Shown here piece by piece: positions 5,469-7,556 of a stretch of DNA of 7,556 bases. The position numbers were made by a program, and so were the translations under genes. How positions within the stretch are numbered: the first letter of the stretch is position 1; each line of letters opens with the position of its first letter. The DNA is from an uncultured Bacilli bacterium (GTDB lineage: Bacteria > Bacillota_I > Bacilli_A > RF39 > UBA660). A model generated the notes under the pieces. That model saw only the letters and a program-made list of their open reading frames with translations, was not told the origin of the DNA and made no database searches. The stretch spans positions 1 through 7,556 of the forward strand of contig CAKOKV010000043.1 of NCBI GenBank assembly GCA_934095805.1, in the 5' to 3' direction.

Positions 5469-5991
5469 AAATGAGATATTATTAAATGAATATATAATTA
5501 ATAGTTCTGATTTATATGAATTAGTAAATAATAAAGATTTTGATCTTAAAACAAAATATCTAGATTTAACTAAAAAAATAAATCCAAAAAGTAAACTAAT
5601 TCATAAGAATAATATAACATTACTTGAACTAATTATATTTAATATAGATAATTATATTTCATTTTTAAAACAAAATCTAATGATTAATCAACTTGAAATA
5701 AGATATATAGCATACTTAACTATATATGAAAATAATTACCTATTTGAAGAAAAATATTATTATGACAATATAGAATATTTTAATAACTTGTTTAAAAAAA
5801 TATTAATGAGTAAATATAATAAAAATGTTAATATCTTGTTAAAATATAAAAATATCAATATATATGATTATGATACACTATTAGAAAAAATAAACAAAAA
5901 TAAAAATAGAGCATATATATATTTTGAAGATATAAATCAAAATAATGCTCTATATTATTTAAATATTTATGAATATAATGATTCTATTTAA
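5458..5991 (+). CDS. Protein of unknown function coupled to XRE copy C
   Basis: This 177-residue protein belongs to no family I recognise. It is extremely rich in Asn, Lys, Ile, Tyr and Leu, has no Trp or Cys, and is one of the most AT-rich genes here. It reads as predominantly helical: an opening segment E-I-L-L-N-E-Y-I-I-N, then L-I-H-K-N-N-I-T-L-L-E-L-I-I-F-N-I-D-N-Y around residues 46-65, and a Tyr/Glu-rich middle (Y-L-F-E-E-K-Y-Y-Y). The tail (R-A-Y-I-Y-F-E-D, then N-A-L-Y-Y-L-N-I-Y-E-Y) looks like paired beta strands. There is no signal peptide, clear membrane segment or catalytic signature. ATG 5458 overlaps the XRE gene by 11 bp, and the 3' end overlaps the convergent Fic gene by 8 bp. 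The context suggests an effector, sensor or toxin-like partner of the XRE protein, which is inference only. Confidence 0.7.
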   Translation: MKNKNEILLNEYIINSSDLYELVNNKDFDLKTKYLDLTKKINPKSKLIHKNNITLLELIIFNIDNYISFLKQNLMINQLEIRYIAYLTIYENNYLFEEKYYYDNIEYFNNLFKKILMSKYNKNVNILLKYKNINIYDYDTLLEKINKNKNRAYIYFEDINQNNALYYLNIYEYNDSI

Positions 5992-7057
5992 CAAATATAT
6001 CATTGGCACTCTTATAACAGAAAGTAACTCTATTAGTTCCTTTCTTTTTTTCTTTAATTAAATAACCTTTCTCAACTAATTTATTTAATACTTTATTAAC
6101 AGAATTAATATGTAGATTACAATCATTAACAATATCAGCAGTAGTAAAAACAATTCTTCTAAGAATTTCTGGATATACCTTATAAATAGTACTACCACCT
6201 ATTTCAGTTTTAAATTCTTCTAAATCTCTTTTATATAATTTATTTAACTTTTTAATCTTTTTAATATTTAAATTACATTGTTCAATAATACATTGAAGCA
6301 TAAATTTAACAAAATGCATAACATCATTATCTTCTGTACTAAGCATAGTAAAATATGTATTTCTTAAATTATCCATACTTTCACTAATAAATAATATTGG
6401 AGGTTCATTCTTATAAAATGAATATTGTATTGGAATAATTATTCTACCCATCTTACCATTATTAGACATATATGGATGTATCTTTTCAAACTGATAATGA
6501 GTTAAAATAGTACTAATAAATGATTCATCAGTTTTAGAATTAATATAATCACATAAATTCTTCATAAGTGAATTAAGTTCAGTATGAACTGGTGGTATAA
6601 ACGATACACTAGATCCAGCTATACCTGGTTTTAATAAATAAGTCTGAGTTTTTCTCAAATGCCCACTACCCTTAGTAGAATTATCTTTTTTAAGACCAGT
6701 TAACAATGTTTTATTGATTTTATTAAATACATCTACTGAAAAACCATTTTTATTACTAGCTGTCAAACCAACTAATAAACTTTTTCTAATATTAGTATAT
6801 AAAATAGAAGTATTACTTTTATTCATATATGTCATATAAAACATATCTTCTTTGTTAACTTTAGCATTATCAATCTTAAATGAATAAAATATATCATTAA
6901 TAAATGCATTTTCTAAAAAACACTTATAATCATAAGACATATTCTTTAAATACCCTTTATATTCTCCATAAGCTTCTTTAGCTTCACATAATAAATTTAA
7001 AATATCATTTGGTATATTAATTTCATAAGGTAATTTCTTAGCTTTATATGGTTCCAT
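5984..7057 (-). CDS. Fic-domain protein (class II-like) with degenerate active site and C-terminal winged helix
   Basis: This 357-residue protein follows the common bacterial Fic layout. The N-terminal helical region holds an inhibitory-helix motif S59-F-K-I-D-N (consensus S/T-x3-E-G/N, here Asp for Glu). A flap region around 133-155 (H133-L-R-K-T-Q, S151... F153-I-P-P) is followed by the Fic core with T186-HYQFEKIHPY. A C-terminal winged helix runs from about 298 to 350 (T305-TADIVNDCNLHINSVNKVLNKL, E329-KGYL). Fic enzymes usually transfer AMP from ATP to a Tyr, Ser or Thr hydroxyl. The motif here is H194-P-Y-M-S-N-N-G-K-M-G-R against HPFxDGNGRxGR: catalytic His, Asn and final Arg remain, but the metal-binding acid is Ser and the first Arg is Lys. 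Activity may be altered or lost. The start is ATG 7057, with AGGAGG (7066-7071) eight bases away. The ATG at 7063 is only two bases from it. Confidence 0.93.
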   Translation of the reverse strand: MEPYKAKKLPYEINIPNDILNLLCEAKEAYGEYKGYLKNMSYDYKCFLENAFINDIFYSFKIDNAKVNKEDMFYMTYMNKSNTSILYTNIRKSLLVGLTASNKNGFSVDVFNKINKTLLTGLKKDNSTKGSGHLRKTQTYLLKPGIAGSSVSFIPPVHTELNSLMKNLCDYINSKTDESFISTILTHYQFEKIHPYMSNNGKMGRIIIPIQYSFYKNEPPILFISESMDNLRNTYFTMLSTEDNDVMHFVKFMLQCIIEQCNLNIKKIKKLNKLYKRDLEEFKTEIGGSTIYKVYPEILRRIVFTTADIVNDCNLHINSVNKVLNKLVEKGYLIKEKKKGTNRVTFCYKSANDIFVK

Positions 7058-7065
7058 AATCATAT

Positions 7066-7071
7066 CCTCCT
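7066..7071 (-). promoter_or_regulatory. Strong ribosome binding site of the fic gene
   Basis: A full AGGAGG on the minus strand stands eight bases from ATG 7057 but only two from ATG 7063, which decides the start. A possible extended -10 (TG-T-TAATAT, 7086-7078) lies just upstream without a good -35, so the promoter itself is uncertain. Confidence 0.7.
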
Positions 7072-7092
7072 AACAAAATATTAACACAATTT

Positions 7093-7132
7093 CAAATAAA
7101 AATATACATATTTAATTAAAAATATGTATATT
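7093..7132 (-). terminator. AT-rich intrinsic terminator of the small membrane protein gene
   Basis: A 13-bp perfect inverted repeat (7101-7113 with 7120-7132, six-base loop) starts two bases after the TAA of the 7135-7506 gene. On the minus strand it runs into a T-rich tail (TTTATTTG). The stem is almost entirely A/T and so is weak. It could instead be an operator for fic, but the position after a stop codon favours termination. Confidence 0.5.
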
Positions 7133-7134
7133 AA

Positions 7135-7506
7135 TTAATAAACTTTAGGAAAATCCATTAAACCTTCTGTCTTTCCTTCTCTCCAATATATTTTGTTATC
7201 TTTAACTTCAAAACTATAAGTTACTTTATATTTATAATCATCATCACTTTTTTGATAATAAAATACAAGTTCAGACATACCATCATTATTACTCTCAAAT
7301 ACAAAAGATGTATCATCATGACTTACTTCTTTTAAACTATCGTTATTTATTTCATAAGTCCAATCTTTACTTTCATCAAGTTCTTTATAATCAATCGTGA
7401 CAGTATCTTCAAATACACTTAATAGTTTATCATCAAGTTTTGGTTCATAAAACATAATACCAACAAGTCCTACAATAGTTAAAACAAATATAATTACAAA
7501 TCTCAT
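7135..7506 (-). CDS. Small single-pass membrane protein with beta-rich extracellular domain
   Basis: This 123-residue protein is not firmly recognised. Residues 1-21 (M-R-F-V-I-I-F-V-L-T-I-V-G-L-V-G-I-M-F-Y) form an uncleaved signal anchor. There is no lipobox Cys. The rest is an acidic, strand-rich domain of about 100 residues: T38-I-D-Y, then D50-W-T-Y-E-I-N-N, F70-V-F-E-S, S79-E-L-V-F-Y-Y, Y94-K-V-T-Y-S-F-E-V-K-D and Y108-W-R-E. The order of a W-x-Y-x-I-x-N strand, an F-x-F strand, G-x-S-x-L-x-F-x-Y and a final Y-x-V-x-Y-x-F-x-V strand faintly resembles chagasin/I42 inhibitors, but the NPTTG and RPWE loops are absent, so this is only a fold guess. ATG 7506 is chosen because AAGGAG (7512-7517) lies five bases before it. 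The GTG at 7512 overlaps that site. Confidence 0.7.
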   Translation of the reverse strand: MRFVIIFVLTIVGLVGIMFYEPKLDDKLLSVFEDTVTIDYKELDESKDWTYEINNDSLKEVSHDDTSFVFESNNDGMSELVFYYQKSDDDYKYKVTYSFEVKDNKIYWREGKTEGLMDFPKVY

Positions 7507-7511
7507 TAACA

Positions 7512-7517
7512 CTCCTT
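7512..7517 (-). promoter_or_regulatory. Ribosome binding site deciding the start of the small membrane protein
   Basis: AAGGAG on the minus strand lies five bases before ATG 7506 and overlaps the alternative GTG at 7512, ruling the GTG out. Confidence 0.75.
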
Positions 7518-7524
7518 AATAAAC

Positions 7525-7556
7525 AAAAAGCAACCAGTCCTGATAAAACTTGATTG
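7525..7556 (-). terminator. Possible terminator of a gene beyond the right edge
   Basis: On the minus strand, CAATCAAG (7556-7549) can pair with CTGGTTG (7537-7531) with one bulge and one G-U pair across an 11-base loop, followed by CTTTTTG (five T at 7529-7525). The stem may extend beyond the window. If real, the gene at 7135-7506 depends on read-through, since only about 18 bases separate the T run from its ATG. Confidence 0.4.

Noticed and set aside
4864..7057. Classic two-gene Fic toxin-antitoxin (FicT/FicA) pair
   Set aside because: The Fic protein carries its own N-terminal inhibitory motif, and the facing gene is convergent and unlike small FicA antitoxins, so no separate antitoxin is evident.
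1..7556. CRISPR array, tRNA, rRNA, insertion sequence or attachment site
   Set aside because: No regularly spaced repeats, cloverleaf-forming GC-rich segments, transposase or integrase frames, or paired terminal repeats were seen.

Overview
The window is strongly AT-rich, with tightly packed, often overlapping genes and clear AGGAG/AGGTG ribosome sites. It looks like a chromosomal piece of a low-GC Gram-positive bacterium, plausibly an uncultured gut Bacilli/Erysipelotrichia/RF39-like (Mollicutes-related) lineage. That placement rests on composition, the TypA sequence and DUF1292-like proteins, and is inference. All visible Trp codons are TGG. The only TGA ending a gene is followed at once by an in-frame TAG, so the standard bacterial code fits and code 4 is not supported.

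Layout. (1) 1-420, + strand: the 3' end of a small multi-spanning membrane protein resembling those annotated as CorB/DUF21-like. It ends in a terminator shared with the next, convergent operon. (2) 428-2570, - strand: a three-gene operon. A 538-residue coiled-coil, Gly/Pro-rich, membrane-anchored protein sits between two small, mutually similar DUF1292-like proteins. Spacing is 2 bp at one junction and a 4-bp overlap with a GTG start at the other. (3) 2652-4454, - strand: typA/bipA, a translational GTPase, with its own strong promoter and terminator.

(4) 4617-5991: three related XRE-type regulators in +, -, + orientation. The second and third are divergent across a 101-bp region that carries a perfect TGTAA-N2-TTACA palindrome. 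The third is translationally overlapped with a 177-residue protein of unknown function. (5) 5984-7057, - strand: a class II-like Fic protein with a C-terminal winged helix and a strongly degenerate Fic motif. It overlaps the unknown gene tail to tail. (6) 7135-7506, - strand: a small single-pass membrane protein with a beta-rich outer domain that faintly resembles chagasin-type inhibitors. A possible terminator of an upstream gene lies at the right edge.

The left half is a housekeeping and cell-envelope neighbourhood. The region 4617-7057 (XRE trio, unknown ORF, Fic) has the look of an accessory stress, toxin-antitoxin or regulatory island, but no mobility gene or attachment site is visible. 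The two places most worth following up are the DUF1292 / coiled-coil / Gly-Pro membrane operon, and the XRE/unknown/Fic block.
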